A stretch of 64,000 bases of DNA from Oscillospiraceae bacterium (GTDB lineage: Bacteria; Bacillota; Clostridia; Oscillospirales; Acutalibacteraceae), in NCBI GenBank assembly GCA_009779495.1, contig WRED01000001.1, forward strand, positions 1-64,000, given 5' to 3'. The translations under genes were made by a program, and so were the position numbers. Below, one piece after another: positions 35,426 to 43,900 of this stretch; positions within the stretch are counted from its first letter, which is position 1, and each line of letters starts with the position of its first letter. The notes beneath the pieces are model-generated. The model was given only the letters and a program-made list of their open reading frames with translations. It had not been told where the DNA came from and searched no databases.

Positions 35426-35475
35426 TGCGGATCATGAATCAGTGCGTTAAGCATAATTCCTGATTCCTGACTCCT
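35426..35475. repeat. Degenerate TCCTGATTCCTGA repeat in the rplF-rplR gap
   Basis: The segment gatcatgaatcag...attcctgattcctgactcc belongs to the GAATCAGGAATTAGG-like repeat type also seen at 42950 and 43858. A separate small hairpin, GAGCCTGttgaCAGGCTC, stands at 35398-35415. The leftmost bases reach the end of rplF. Confidence 0.5.
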
Positions 35476-36022
35476 ACTTGCCGCCCTTGCCGGCCTTGCC
35501 TTCCTTGCGGCGGATAACCTCGGTTGAATACTTGATGCCCTTGCCCTTATAAGGCTCCGGCGGACGCTTCCCGCGTATCTCGGCCGCGAACTGGCCGACC
35601 TTCTGCTTGTCGGCGCCCAGCACGACGATCCTGTTCGGGGCGGGAACCTCGACGGTTACGCCCTCCGGCTCATCCATGATGACCTGATGGGAGTAGCCGA
35701 CGTTGAGCACGAGCTGGCTTTCCTGCTTCTGCGCGCGGTAGCCGACACCGTTGATCTCAAGCTCCTTTTTAAATCCCTCGCTGACGCCCACGACCATGTT
35801 GTTGACAAGCGTCCTCGTGAGGCCATGAAGCGACCTGTTTTCCTTGTTGTCATTGGGGCGGGTAACGCTGATGACAGCGCCGTCCCTTTCAAGAGTAATG
35901 CTATTGTGAACCGTTCTGGTAAGCGTCCCCTTGGGGCCTTTCACGGTCACGGCGCCGCCGTCGTCGATCGTTACATCGACGCCCGCGGGAATAACGATGG
36001 GTAATTTGCCTATACGTGACAT
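35474..36022 (-). CDS. rplF: Large ribosomal subunit protein uL6
   Basis: The start is [20 protein letters not shown] (36022), giving 182 aa. Two L6 repeats are present, and the RNA-binding end [20 protein letters not shown] is intact. A glycine/lysine tail (EGKAGKGGK) extends it. Confidence 0.96.
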   Translation of the reverse strand: MSRIGKLPIVIPAGVDVTIDDGGAVTVKGPKGTLTRTVHNSITLERDGAVISVTRPNDNKENRSLHGLTRTLVNNMVVGVSEGFKKELEINGVGYRAQKQESQLVLNVGYSHQVIMDEPEGVTVEVPAPNRIVVLGADKQKVGQFAAEIRGKRPPEPYKGKGIKYSTEVIRRKEGKAGKGGK

Positions 36023-36038
36023 CTGAAACAGCACCTCC

Positions 36039-36437
36039 TTACCAGATAAACGCAAGAACCTCGCCGCCGACATTGGCTTTGCGCGCGTCCTTGTCCGTCA
36101 TAATACCCTTCGACGTTGAGAGAATAGCGATGCCGAGACCTTTCATGACCTTCGGTATCTCCTCGCAGCCGGAATAGATGCGCAGGCCGGGCTTTGAAAC
36201 TCTGCGCAGTCCCGTGATGACCTTGGATTTGTTCGGGCCGTACTTGAGCGCTATCTCAATCACGCCCTGCTTGCCGTCATCCTCGACCTTAAAGCTTTTC
36301 ACATAACCCTCGTCCACTAAGATCTTGGCGATTTCTCTTTTCATGTTGGACGCGGGGATCTTCACCGAGTCATGCTTCGCTGAATTGGCGTTGCGTATCC
36401 TCGTTAACATATCTGCTATGGAATCAGTGATTTGCAT
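36039..36437 (-). CDS. rpsH: Small ribosomal subunit protein uS8
   Basis: The 132-aa protein begins [20 protein letters not shown] and ends [20 protein letters not shown], typical of S8. S8 binds the central domain of 16S rRNA and can regulate the spc operon. Confidence 0.97.
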   Translation of the reverse strand: MQITDSIADMLTRIRNANSAKHDSVKIPASNMKREIAKILVDEGYVKSFKVEDDGKQGVIEIALKYGPNKSKVITGLRRVSKPGLRIYSGCEEIPKVMKGLGIAILSTSKGIMTDKDARKANVGGEVLAFIW

Positions 36438-36460
36438 AACCGTTTTTCCTCCTTTGCGAA

Positions 36461-36580
36461 ATTAGATATTAGATGTTAGACATTAGATATCAGACGAGGT
36501 CAGGCGACAGCCTTGTGAAAATGAATCCTGCATCTAATTGAGCCGCGTCTAAAATCTACAATCTAAAATCCAGAATCTAG
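36461..36580. repeat. TAGA-type degenerate repeat block 2 (rpsH-rpsN gap)
   Basis: attagatattagatgttagacattagatatcagac on the left and gcgtctaaaatctacaatctaaaatccagaatctag on the right form loosely inverted arrays around a short unique centre. No gene is present in this 144-bp gap. Confidence 0.7.
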
Positions 36581-36581
36581 T

Positions 36582-36767
36582 TTACCAGCTGGCTTTCTTC
36601 ACTCCGGGAATCTGGCCCGCGTGCGCCAGTTCGCGGAAACAAATGCGGCATACCCCGTACTTGCGGAGGTAAGCGTGCGGCCTGCCGCAGATCTTGCATC
36701 TGTTATATTCTCTTGAAGAATACTTCTGGGGTCTCGCCTGTTTTACTTTCATTGCCGTCTTGGCCAC
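36582..36767 (-). CDS. rpsN: Small ribosomal subunit protein uS14, zinc type
   Basis: The 61-aa protein has CKIC and CRIC pairs ([20 protein letters not shown]), so it is the short zinc-binding form. It follows rplE by 12 bp. Confidence 0.96.
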   Translation of the reverse strand: MAKTAMKVKQARPQKYSSREYNRCKICGRPHAYLRKYGVCRICFRELAHAGQIPGVKKASW

Positions 36768-36779
36768 TGTTTTCCCTCC

Positions 36780-37322
36780 TTATCTCTGAAACGGCGCGCC
36801 GAGCAGCGAAAGCAGCTCACGGGCCTCTTCGTCGGTCCTGGCGGTGGTGATCATCGAAATGTCCATACCGCGAACCTTGTCGATCTTATCGTAGTCGATT
36901 TCGGGGAAAATAAGCTGTTCCCTGACGCCGACGGAGTAGTTGCCCCTGCCGTCGAAAGAATTGGGGTTTATCCCCCTGAAGTCTCGTACCCTGGGCAGAG
37001 CGAGATTAAAGAAGCGGTCGAGGAATTCGTACATCCTCTCGCCCCTCAGCGTCACCTTAACGCCGACTGTCATGCCTTCGCGGAGCTTAAAGTTCGCGAC
37101 CGATTTCTTCGCCTTGCACAGCACCGGCTTCTGTCCCGTGATCTGCTGGATGTCGGACACTATCGCGTCGAGCATCTTGGGATTGTCACGGGCCTCGCCG
37201 CAGCCGACGTTGATCACGATCTTGTCAAGCTTCGGGATTTGCATGACACTTTTATACTGAAATTTTTTCATGAGCGCGGGCGCCGCCTCGTTCATATAGG
37301 CTTGCTTGAGTCTTGCTGCCAT
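36780..37322 (-). CDS. rplE: Large ribosomal subunit protein uL5
   Basis: The 180-aa protein has the L5 core ([40 protein letters not shown]) and binds 5S rRNA and P-site tRNA. Order rplX-rplE-rpsN is canonical. Confidence 0.97.
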   Translation of the reverse strand: MAARLKQAYMNEAAPALMKKFQYKSVMQIPKLDKIVINVGCGEARDNPKMLDAIVSDIQQITGQKPVLCKAKKSVANFKLREGMTVGVKVTLRGERMYEFLDRFFNLALPRVRDFRGINPNSFDGRGNYSVGVREQLIFPEIDYDKIDKVRGMDISMITTARTDEEARELLSLLGAPFQR

Positions 37323-37339
37323 TATGCCATGTCCTCCCT

Positions 37340-37669
37340 TTATTCAAATTCCGCGAGGCAATCGCTCTTTTTACAAGTGCGCATTTTCTTGCCTTTTGCG
37401 TTTATGGTATGTCCGACCCTCGTCGGCCTGCCGCATTTCGGGCAGACAAGCTGAACCTTGTCGGCGTACAGGGCGCTTTCGGCCTTTATGAGGCCGCCGG
37501 GCTCGCCCATCTTCCGGGGCTTGACATGCTTTGTGACGATGTTGACGTCCTCCACGATGACCTTTCCCTCGGCGGGGCTGACCTCCATGACCTTGCCTTT
37601 CTTGCCGCGGTACTTGCCGTTGATGACGACGACGGTATCGCCTGTTTTCACATGCACCTTATTATTCAT
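37340..37669 (-). CDS. rplX: Large ribosomal subunit protein uL24
   Basis: The 109-aa protein carries the KOW motif ([20 protein letters not shown]) and a C-terminal zinc-ribbon-like [11 protein letters not shown] with a further CKKSDC. L24 initiates 50S assembly. Confidence 0.96.
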   Translation of the reverse strand: MNNKVHVKTGDTVVVINGKYRGKKGKVMEVSPAEGKVIVEDVNIVTKHVKPRKMGEPGGLIKAESALYADKVQLVCPKCGRPTRVGHTINAKGKKMRTCKKSDCLAEFE

Positions 37670-37687
37670 TCTGCTATACCTCCCCGA

Positions 37688-38056
37688 TCAAAGCACTTCG
37701 GGAGCCAAAGAGAGTATCTTGAGATAATCTTTCTCGCGAAGCTCCCTTGCGACCGGCCCGAAAATACGCGTGCCCCTGGGATTCTTGTCCTCCCTGATTA
37801 TAACGGCCGCGTTCTCATCGAAACGAATGTATGTGCCGTCGCCCCTGCGCAGAGCCTTTGCCGTGCGCACCACGACAGCCCTTACTACCTCGCCTTTTTT
37901 AACAACTCCGCCGGGCGCCGCTTTTTTGACGGAAGCGACGATCACGTCGCCTACCCTAGCGTACCTTTTCCCGGAGCCGCCCAAAACGCGGATACACATG
38001 ATCTCCTTGGCGCCGGTATTGTCGGCGACCTTGAGGTAGCTCTGTTGCTGTACCAC
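37688..38056 (-). CDS. rplN: Large ribosomal subunit protein uL14
   Basis: The 122-aa protein begins [20 protein letters not shown] and contains the RNA-contacting [20 protein letters not shown] and FGPVARELR, of normal length. It contacts L19 and 16S rRNA at the subunit interface. Confidence 0.97.
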   Translation of the reverse strand: MVQQQSYLKVADNTGAKEIMCIRVLGGSGKRYARVGDVIVASVKKAAPGGVVKKGEVVRAVVVRTAKALRRGDGTYIRFDENAAVIIREDKNPRGTRIFGPVARELREKDYLKILSLAPEVL

Positions 38057-38074
38057 AGGTGTTTCCTCCCTATA

Positions 38075-38332
38075 CTATTTTGCTTTCTCGATGATTTCCG
38101 CCACGCGCCATCTCTTATCCTTGGATATGGGCCGTGTTTCCATCACCAACACGCGGTCGCCGATTCCGCATTCGTTGTTTTCGTCGTGCGCCTTGAGTTT
38201 GACAGTACGGTTGACGATCTTCTTGTAAAGCGGATGCCTGACCTTATCTTTCACCGCGACGACGACGGTCTTATCCATTTTATCGCTTGTCACAAAACCC
38301 ACGCGGGTCTTTCTGAGATTTCTCTCGCTCAT
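38075..38332 (-). CDS. rpsQ: Small ribosomal subunit protein uS17
   Basis: The ATG at 38332 opens [20 protein letters not shown], with GGGAGG 9 bases before it; an upstream GTG at 38356 is less likely. The 85-aa OB-fold protein has [20 protein letters not shown]. Confidence 0.95.
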   Translation of the reverse strand: MSERNLRKTRVGFVTSDKMDKTVVVAVKDKVRHPLYKKIVNRTVKLKAHDENNECGIGDRVLVMETRPISKDKRWRVAEIIEKAK

Positions 38333-38352
38333 CGCTCTTAACCTCCCTTTCC

Positions 38353-38556
38353 TCACGAGCCTGCGCCGTGTAGCTCGATATCGCGCTGAACCGTCTTGAC
38401 GCGGGCGATATCCTTTTTGACGGCGTTTATTCGCATCGGGTTATCGAGCTGGTTGATGGCTTGCTGAAAGCGCAGCTTAAACAGCTCGTCCTTCAGCTCA
38501 AGCAGCTTAACATCCAGCTCTTTCGCGGAAAGTTTTCTGATCTCGCTGGCTTTCAT
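38353..38556 (-). CDS. rpmC: Large ribosomal subunit protein uL29
   Basis: The 67-aa helical protein begins [20 protein letters not shown] and has [18 protein letters not shown]. Its ATG overlaps the rplP stop by four bases. L29 lies at the tunnel exit and helps to recruit nascent-chain factors. Confidence 0.96.
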   Translation of the reverse strand: MKASEIRKLSAKELDVKLLELKDELFKLRFQQAINQLDNPMRINAVKKDIARVKTVQRDIELHGAGS

Positions 38557-38981
38557 TCTTGCTCACCACCCGTTTCTTCCTTTGATACGAACTTGCATTT
38601 GATCGGCAGCTTGTTCGCCGCAAGGCGCATGGCCTCGGCCGCAAGCTCCCTGTCGACTCCGGCGATCTCAAACATGATCCTGCCGGGCTTGACCACGGCC
38701 ACCCAGTATTCGGGCGAGCCTTTGCCTGAACCCATTCGGGTCTCGGCGGGTTTTTCCGTAATTGGCTTATCAGGGAAAATCTTGATCCAGACCTGTCCGC
38801 CTCTCTTGATGCTTCTTGTCATCGCGATACGGGCGGCCTCTATCTGGTTCGACGATATCCAGGCGGGTTCGAGAGCCATTAAACCGAAATCGCCGTAGCT
38901 TACCTTGTTGCCCCGTTGGGCGGTACCTTTCATGCGGCCTCTGTGCACCCTGCGGTATTTCACTCTTTTGGGTAACAGCAT
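38553..38981 (-). CDS. rplP: Large ribosomal subunit protein uL16
   Basis: The start [20 protein letters not shown] (38981) gives 142 aa. The loop arginine/glycine region and [20 protein letters not shown] are conserved. Its ATG shares one base with the rpsC stop. Confidence 0.97.
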   Translation of the reverse strand: MLLPKRVKYRRVHRGRMKGTAQRGNKVSYGDFGLMALEPAWISSNQIEAARIAMTRSIKRGGQVWIKIFPDKPITEKPAETRMGSGKGSPEYWVAVVKPGRIMFEIAGVDRELAAEAMRLAANKLPIKCKFVSKEETGGEQE

Positions 38982-39649
38982 TATTTGGCTCCTCCTTCCC
39001 TGCGGGGCCTGCGGTTGTCGCGGAGAACCTCGCCCCTGTATATCCATACCTTGACGCCGATGCGACCGTATGTCGTTTTCGCCTCGGCAAAGCCGTAGTC
39101 GATGTCGGCGCGGATCGTTTGCAGCGGAATCGTTCCCTCGTGGTAATGCTCGGTACGGGCGATTTCAGCGCCGCCCAATCTGCCGGAAACCTGGCACTTG
39201 ATGCCTTTCGCGCCAAGCTTCATCGTGCGGCCGATCGCCTGCTTGAGCGCGCGGCGGAAAGATATACGCCTTTCCAGCTGCCCCGCGATGCTTTCCGCGA
39301 CGAGTTGCGCGTTCAAGTCCGGCTGTCTGATCTCGACAATATTCAGCGAGACCTCCTTGCCGCCAAGCTTCTTTTCGCAAAGCTTCTTAAGCTTGTCTAT
39401 CTCCGCGCCGCCGCGCCCGATCACCATGCCGGGCTTCGCGCAGTGGACGGTGATATAGACGCGCTTTGTGTCGCGCTCAATCTCAACCTTCGGAACCCCG
39501 GCGGGCGCGAGCAGCTTGAGAAGGTACTGGCGGATCTCGTAGTCCTCGTTCAGCGTTTTAGCGAAGTCCTGATCGTTCGCGTACCAGCGGGATTCCCAAT
39601 TTTTAACGATGCCGACTCTTAAGCCGGTCGGATTAACCTTTTGTCCCAT
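38981..39649 (-). CDS. rpsC: Small ribosomal subunit protein uS3
   Basis: The 222-aa protein begins [20 protein letters not shown] and has the KH domain with VIGRGGAEI and the C-terminal [15 protein letters not shown] motif. S3 forms part of the mRNA entry helicase. Confidence 0.97.
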   Translation of the reverse strand: MGQKVNPTGLRVGIVKNWESRWYANDQDFAKTLNEDYEIRQYLLKLLAPAGVPKVEIERDTKRVYITVHCAKPGMVIGRGGAEIDKLKKLCEKKLGGKEVSLNIVEIRQPDLNAQLVAESIAGQLERRISFRRALKQAIGRTMKLGAKGIKCQVSGRLGGAEIARTEHYHEGTIPLQTIRADIDYGFAEAKTTYGRIGVKVWIYRGEVLRDNRRPRREGGAK

Positions 39650-39670
39650 TCTTGTTTACCTCCTCCTCGC

Positions 39671-40006
39671 CTATTCCTCTTCACGAAGCGTCAGGGTGAT
39701 ATGCGACGTCTTCTTGTTGATACGGTTCGCTCTGCCCTGCGCTCGCGGCCTGATGCGCTTAAGCGTCGGACCCTGGCCGACATTGCACTCCGCGACATAG
39801 AGCCTTTCAGGATCCATGTTGTGGTTGTTTTCGGCGTTGGCCATGGCAGACTTAAGCAGCTTCAAAAGCGGCTCGCACGCGGCCTTCGGCGTGTGTTTCA
39901 GAATTGCCATCGCCTTGTTCGCGGGCTGACGGCGGATCAGATCCAATACCACCTGAACTTTCCGCGGCGCTATGCGGACGTAAGTTGTCTTAGCTGTTGC
40001 TTGCAT
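39671..40006 (-). CDS. rplV: Large ribosomal subunit protein uL22
   Basis: The ATG at 40006 ([20 protein letters not shown]) is preferred; AAAGGAG lies 10 bases upstream, too close to serve the GTG at 40015. The 111-aa protein has the tunnel loop [20 protein letters not shown]. Confidence 0.95.
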   Translation of the reverse strand: MQATAKTTYVRIAPRKVQVVLDLIRRQPANKAMAILKHTPKAACEPLLKLLKSAMANAENNHNMDPERLYVAECNVGQGPTLKRIRPRAQGRANRINKKTSHITLTLREEE

Positions 40007-40029
40007 GTTGTACACACTCCTTTCGACCG

Positions 40030-40311
40030 TTATCTGCCTGTATTCGACGTTTTCGAGCCGGCGTGACCTCTGAACACCCTCGTCGGCGCGAACTCACCCA
40101 GTTTATGTCCGACCATGTCCTCCGTAATATACACCGGGACGTGCTTGCGTCCGTCGTGTACAGCGAAAGTGTGGCCGACAAAATCGGGGAATATGGTCGA
40201 GCTGCGGCTCCATGTCTTAAGCACGGCCTTGCTGCCCGACTCGTTCATCTTTACGACCCTTTCGAGCAGCTTGGGCTGCACGAAAGGTCCCTTTTTAACA
40301 CTTCTGCCCAT
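40030..40311 (-). CDS. rpsS: Small ribosomal subunit protein uS19
   Basis: The 93-aa protein begins [20 protein letters not shown] and ends [20 protein letters not shown], normal for S19, which contacts the A-site finger. Confidence 0.97.
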   Translation of the reverse strand: MGRSVKKGPFVQPKLLERVVKMNESGSKAVLKTWSRSSTIFPDFVGHTFAVHDGRKHVPVYITEDMVGHKLGEFAPTRVFRGHAGSKTSNTGR

Positions 40312-40329
40312 TATCGTCTGCTCCTTTCT

Positions 40330-41166
40330 TTATTTGCCGCCCTTGCGGCGGCTTACGATCAGCTTATCGGACGCCTTTTTCTTCGACCGCGTCTTGTAAC
40401 CAAGAGCGGGCTTGCCCCACGGTGTGACCGGGCCGGGACGTCCGATGGGGCTTTTGCCCTCGCCGCCGCCGTGCGGATGGTCGCATGGGTTCATGACGGA
40501 GCCTCTGACAGTCGGACGCCAGCCCATGTGGCGTTTGCGCCCCGCCTTGCCGATCTTGATGTTCTCGTGATCCACGTTGCCGACCTGTCCTACGGTAGCC
40601 ATACAGCCTACGGGAACCTTGCGAAGCTCACTTGACGGCAGTCTGAGAAGCGCGTAAGCGCCCTCTTTCGCCATCAGCTGGGCGGAGTTTCCAGCCGCTC
40701 TGGCAAGCTGTCCGCCGCGCCCGGGATACATCTCCACGTTATGGATGACCGTACCTGTCGGGATACTTGAAAGCGGCAGGGCGTTGCCGGGCTTGATATC
40801 GGCCCCCGGCCCTGAAATAACTGTGTCGTCCGCCTTGAGGCCCGCCGGGGCTAAAATGTAGCTCTTTTCGCCGTCCTCGTATTGGATCAGCGCGATGTGC
40901 GCCGAGCGGTTCGGATCGTACTCAATACCCAAAACCTTGGCCGGCACGCCAAACTTGTTTCTCTTGAAATCAACGACGCGGTACTTCCTGCGGTTTCCGC
41001 CGCCGCGGTGGCGCACGGTGATCCTTCCGTAGCTATTGCGTCCCGACTTCTTGTTAAGCGGCTGAAGCAGGCTTTTCTCGGGGCCGTTTTTTGAAAGATC
41101 CTTATAATCCGTGACCGACATATCTCTCCTAGCGTTGGTCGTCGGCTTATATATCCTGATTGACAT
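40330..41166 (-). CDS. rplB: Large ribosomal subunit protein uL2
   Basis: The start [20 protein letters not shown] gives 278 aa. The RNA-binding and peptidyl-transferase-associated sequence ([20 protein letters not shown], with the essential histidine) is intact. Confidence 0.97.
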   Translation of the reverse strand: MSIRIYKPTTNARRDMSVTDYKDLSKNGPEKSLLQPLNKKSGRNSYGRITVRHRGGGNRRKYRVVDFKRNKFGVPAKVLGIEYDPNRSAHIALIQYEDGEKSYILAPAGLKADDTVISGPGADIKPGNALPLSSIPTGTVIHNVEMYPGRGGQLARAAGNSAQLMAKEGAYALLRLPSSELRKVPVGCMATVGQVGNVDHENIKIGKAGRKRHMGWRPTVRGSVMNPCDHPHGGGEGKSPIGRPGPVTPWGKPALGYKTRSKKKASDKLIVSRRKGGK

Positions 41167-41226
41167 ATATTTCACTCTCCTTAAAGCGGCTTTGCGGAGC
41201 ATGTCACTCTCCATACCTCGCCGCCT

Positions 41227-41329
41227 AATTGACAATTAACAGTTAAACATTAGATGCCGTAAGTCCAACGCAAAAGCTGTAAATCCCCTGCGTCTAATGT
41301 CTACCGTCTAGAATCTAACATCTAGCTTC
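41227..41329. repeat. TAGA-type degenerate repeat block 3 (rplB-rplW gap)
   Basis: attgacaattaacagttaaacattagatg on the left and gcgtctaatgtctaccgtctagaatctaacatctag on the right. The 163-bp gap between rplB and rplW holds no gene. Confidence 0.65.
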
Positions 41330-41626
41330 TTACATCATTCCGTCAAAGAACTCGATTGTCTTTGAGTCCTCTTTCAGCGTGACGATCGCCTTTTTCCACG
41401 AAGCCGTATAGCCCTCAAAGCGGCCCTGCCTGCGCAGGTGACCCTTGACGCTGATGGTGTTGACCTTCTTCACGCCGACCTTGAACAGCTCCTCGACCGC
41501 CTTGGCGATCTCAATCTTATTGGCGTTTTTAGCGACCTCGAAAGTGTACTTTTTATCGGCCGCGCCCGCCATGCTCTCCTCTGTGATAATCGGGCGGAGG
41601 ATAATGTCCTGTGCAAACTTACTCAT
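41330..41626 (-). CDS. rplW: Large ribosomal subunit protein uL23
   Basis: The 98-aa protein has [20 protein letters not shown] and [20 protein letters not shown]. It lies at the tunnel exit and docks trigger factor and SRP. It shares its first base with the rplD stop. Confidence 0.96.
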   Translation of the reverse strand: MSKFAQDIILRPIITEESMAGAADKKYTFEVAKNANKIEIAKAVEELFKVGVKKVNTISVKGHLRRQGRFEGYTASWKKAIVTLKEDSKTIEFFDGMM

Positions 41627-42249
41627 TACGCATATACCTCCTCAATCTTGCCGACAGCGTCCCTGAGCACGAGCATCGTGTCGCAGTTGAGCAAATCGTA
41701 CACGTTCAGCGTGCCGACGAGCGACACCTTGACGCCCGCGATATTCCTCGCGCTGCGGTAGATCACGTCGTTCTTTTCAGGCAGGACGATAAGCGTCTTT
41801 TTGCCCGTCTCAAGCGCCGTGAGAACCTTCTGCACTTCCTTTGTCTTGATCGCCTCAAGCTCGAGAGCGTCAAGCACGATGATCTCATCGTCGGCGACCT
41901 TTGAGGAAAGCGCGGACTTCATCGCAAGCCTTCTGACTTTCTTGTTGATGGAAAAACCGTACTCGCGGGGCTTCGGGCCGTGTGCCACGCCGCCGTGGGT
42001 CCACTGGGGCGACCTGGTCGAACCCTGCCTCGCGCGGCCCGAACCCTTTTGCCTCCAGGGCTTGCGGCCGCCGCCTCTGACCTCACCGCGCGTAAGCGTG
42101 GACTGAGTGCCCTGGCGCTGATTCGCCAGATAGTTGACGACGCACAGATGCATGGCCGGTACGTTAGGCTCTATGCCGAATACCTCGCTTGAAAGCTCCA
42201 TGTCTGAAACCTTCGCGCCGGTCACATCAAATACCGATACGTTTGGCAT
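41626..42249 (-). CDS. rplD: Large ribosomal subunit protein uL4
   Basis: The 207-aa protein has the tunnel loop with [20 protein letters not shown] and [18 protein letters not shown]. In E. coli L4 represses the S10 operon; no such leader structure could be confirmed here. Confidence 0.97.
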   Translation of the reverse strand: MPNVSVFDVTGAKVSDMELSSEVFGIEPNVPAMHLCVVNYLANQRQGTQSTLTRGEVRGGGRKPWRQKGSGRARQGSTRSPQWTHGGVAHGPKPREYGFSINKKVRRLAMKSALSSKVADDEIIVLDALELEAIKTKEVQKVLTALETGKKTLIVLPEKNDVIYRSARNIAGVKVSLVGTLNVYDLLNCDTMLVLRDAVGKIEEVYA

Positions 42250-42269
42250 AAACTTTCACTGCTCCTTCC

Positions 42270-42902
42270 TTACTTCTTTACGCAATCTGAAATGAGAACT
42301 ATCCCGCCCCTGGGCCCGGGAACCGCTCCCTTTATCGCGATGAGATTGTTTTCGGCGTCTACCTTGACGATTTTTAAGTTCTGCACGGTCACGCGCTCGT
42401 GTCCCAAATGGCCGGCGAGCTTCTTTCCCTTGAATACTCTCGAGGGATCGCTGCACGCGCCGATAGAGCCGGGATGCCTGCCGACGGGGCCCGTACCGTG
42501 GGATTCCTTGAGCTTGGAGAAGTTCCACCTTTTTACAACGCCCGCCGTGCCTTTGCCCTTGCTGGTGCCTACGACATCCACGACGTCGCCGGGGGCAAAC
42601 ATGTCTGCTTTGAGGACGTCGCCCACGTTAAGCTCGGACATATCGCTGAATTTAAACTCGCGCAACATTTTCTTCGGAGCCGTGCCCGCCTTTTTAAAGT
42701 GGCCTGAGAGGGGCTTTGTGACCCTTTGAACCTTGATGTCGCCGAAGCCGATCTGCACGGCCTCGTAGCCGTCGTTTTCAACCGTTTTCTTCATGACCAC
42801 CGCGCACGGACCCGCCTCCACGACCGTTACGGGAACGACCGTGCCCTTTTCGTCGAAGATCTGGGTCATGCCGATTTTCTTGCCGATAAGACCTTTTTGC
42901 AT
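42270..42902 (-). CDS. rplC: Large ribosomal subunit protein uL3
   Basis: The ATG at 42902 opens [20 protein letters not shown], giving 210 aa. The central extension ([20 protein letters not shown]) reaches the peptidyl-transferase centre. Confidence 0.97.
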   Translation of the reverse strand: MQKGLIGKKIGMTQIFDEKGTVVPVTVVEAGPCAVVMKKTVENDGYEAVQIGFGDIKVQRVTKPLSGHFKKAGTAPKKMLREFKFSDMSELNVGDVLKADMFAPGDVVDVVGTSKGKGTAGVVKRWNFSKLKESHGTGPVGRHPGSIGACSDPSRVFKGKKLAGHLGHERVTVQNLKIVKVDAENNLIAIKGAVPGPRGGIVLISDCVKK

Positions 42903-42949
42903 AGCTGTTTTTCCTCCTTTGATCATTGGTTGGGAAAATCTGCGGATTT

Positions 42950-43100
42950 TCAGGAATTAGGAATCAGGCATTAGGGATTAGGGTTCTGCGTCCCCGAACC
43001 TGATTCTAAATACTAGAGCCTCCAGATAAATCCAACGTAACCTTTTTTAAGCACGGAACGAGAACCACCCTTGATTCCTCATTCCTAAATGACTAACGCC
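42950..43100. repeat. TTAGGAATCAGG-type repeat block (rpsJ-rplC gap)
   Basis: caggaattaggaatcaggcattagggattagggttctg is followed by cctgattctaaatactag and later ttgattcctcattcctaaatgactaacgcctgatc, giving loosely inverted arrays around a unique centre. The 201-bp gap holds no gene. Confidence 0.65.
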
Positions 43101-43103
43101 TGA

Positions 43104-43415
43104 TCATAACTTGATCTCAATTTCGACTCCGGCCGGAAGCTCAAGGCCCGTAAGCGCCTCGACTGTCTTCGGCGACGGCCTTACAATGTCGATAAGCCTT
43201 TTGTGGGTCCTTTGCTCGAACTGCTCGCGGGAGTCCTTGTACTTGTGGACAGCGCGCAGGATCGTGATGATCTCCTTTTCTGTCGGGAGCGGAACGGGGC
43301 CGGAAACCTGTGAGCCTGTCCTCTTCGCGGTTTCAACGATCTTCTCCGCCGCCTTGTCGACTAAGTTGTGATCATAACCCTTGAGCCTGATCCTGATTTT
43401 TCCCTTGATTGCCAT
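43104..43415 (-). CDS. rpsJ: Small ribosomal subunit protein uS10
   Basis: The 103-aa protein has [20 protein letters not shown] and the [20 protein letters not shown] loop. It is the first gene of the S10-spc-alpha operon and is also the NusG-binding antitermination factor NusE. Confidence 0.97.
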   Translation of the reverse strand: MAIKGKIRIRLKGYDHNLVDKAAEKIVETAKRTGSQVSGPVPLPTEKEIITILRAVHKYKDSREQFEQRTHKRLIDIVRPSPKTVEALTGLELPAGVEIEIKL

Positions 43416-43709
43416 TTGTCACACGCCTTTCTTTTTTGAACAAAGTTTTGGCGGGCTTTTATCAACTTGCTGCAACTCAGCCGGGTGTTTCATTGTCCCC
43501 GTAAATAAAACCGGAAAACACATTTTCCGGGTAGCAAGTTAACATAACAATCCTGTCGTCAGGACACGCAAGGGAAGCGCGTCCCGGCATGTTGGTTGTT
43601 GATTCGCCCGGTTTGTAAATCGGACATACTCCGCGAAAATTTCCCGCCGCTGCGGACGGCCACCTCTCGCATCATCGCATACCTACTTGGCGCATTCCTC
43701 AGAACACGC
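43416..43709 (-). promoter_or_regulatory. About 290-base leader of the S10 operon
   Basis: No convincing gene lies between the promoter and rpsJ; a 61-codon frame here has no family features. The leader is long enough for autogenous control by a ribosomal protein, but I could not fold it into a known L4- or other leader. Confidence 0.5.
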
Positions 43710-43715
43710 TTAAAT

Positions 43716-43744
43716 ACTATATCACACTTTATTTCTGAATGCAA
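43716..43744 (-). promoter_or_regulatory. S10-spc-alpha operon promoter
   Basis: On the minus strand TTGCAT (43744-43739) and TATAGT (43721-43716) are exactly 17 bp apart, with an A/T-rich UP-like stretch upstream (43745-43795). Confidence 0.8.
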
Positions 43745-43802
43745 GCTTTTTTTAATTTTTTTAATATTTTTTTGACAGGTTTTTTTCCGTTTTTTTACGG
43801 CG

Positions 43803-43829
43803 TAAAAAGGGCGGCTCCCGGCCGCCCTG
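43803..43829 (-). terminator. Terminator of the exopolysaccharide operon
   Basis: AGGGCGGC and GCCGCCCT pair around a short loop, and read leftward a T-run (complement of AAAAA at 43804-43808) follows. It separates the kinase gene from the S10 promoter. Confidence 0.8.
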
Positions 43830-43857
43830 AAAAATTTCCCGAAACACGTCCCCTATG

Positions 43858-43900
43858 CTCCATTCCCGGGTCCCTAATTCCTATTTCCTGATTCCTCGTC
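43858..43900. repeat. TCCTAATTCCTATTTCCTGATTCC repeat at the kinase 3' end
   Basis: The repeat type found at 42950 recurs here and supplies the last codons of the tyrosine-kinase gene (DEESGNRN), so the natural C-terminus may have been altered by it. Confidence 0.5.

Noticed and set aside
37313..38341. 342-codon plus-strand frame in the ribosomal operon
   Set aside because: It lies opposite rplX, rplN and rpsQ, whose identities are certain.
30150..43100. TAGA/TAGG arrays as CRISPR repeats
   Set aside because: Units are short, degenerate and lack regular unique spacers; no cas gene is present.
43559..43744. 61-codon frame in the S10 leader as a gene
   Set aside because: It spans the -35/-10 promoter boxes and has no family features or ribosome binding site.
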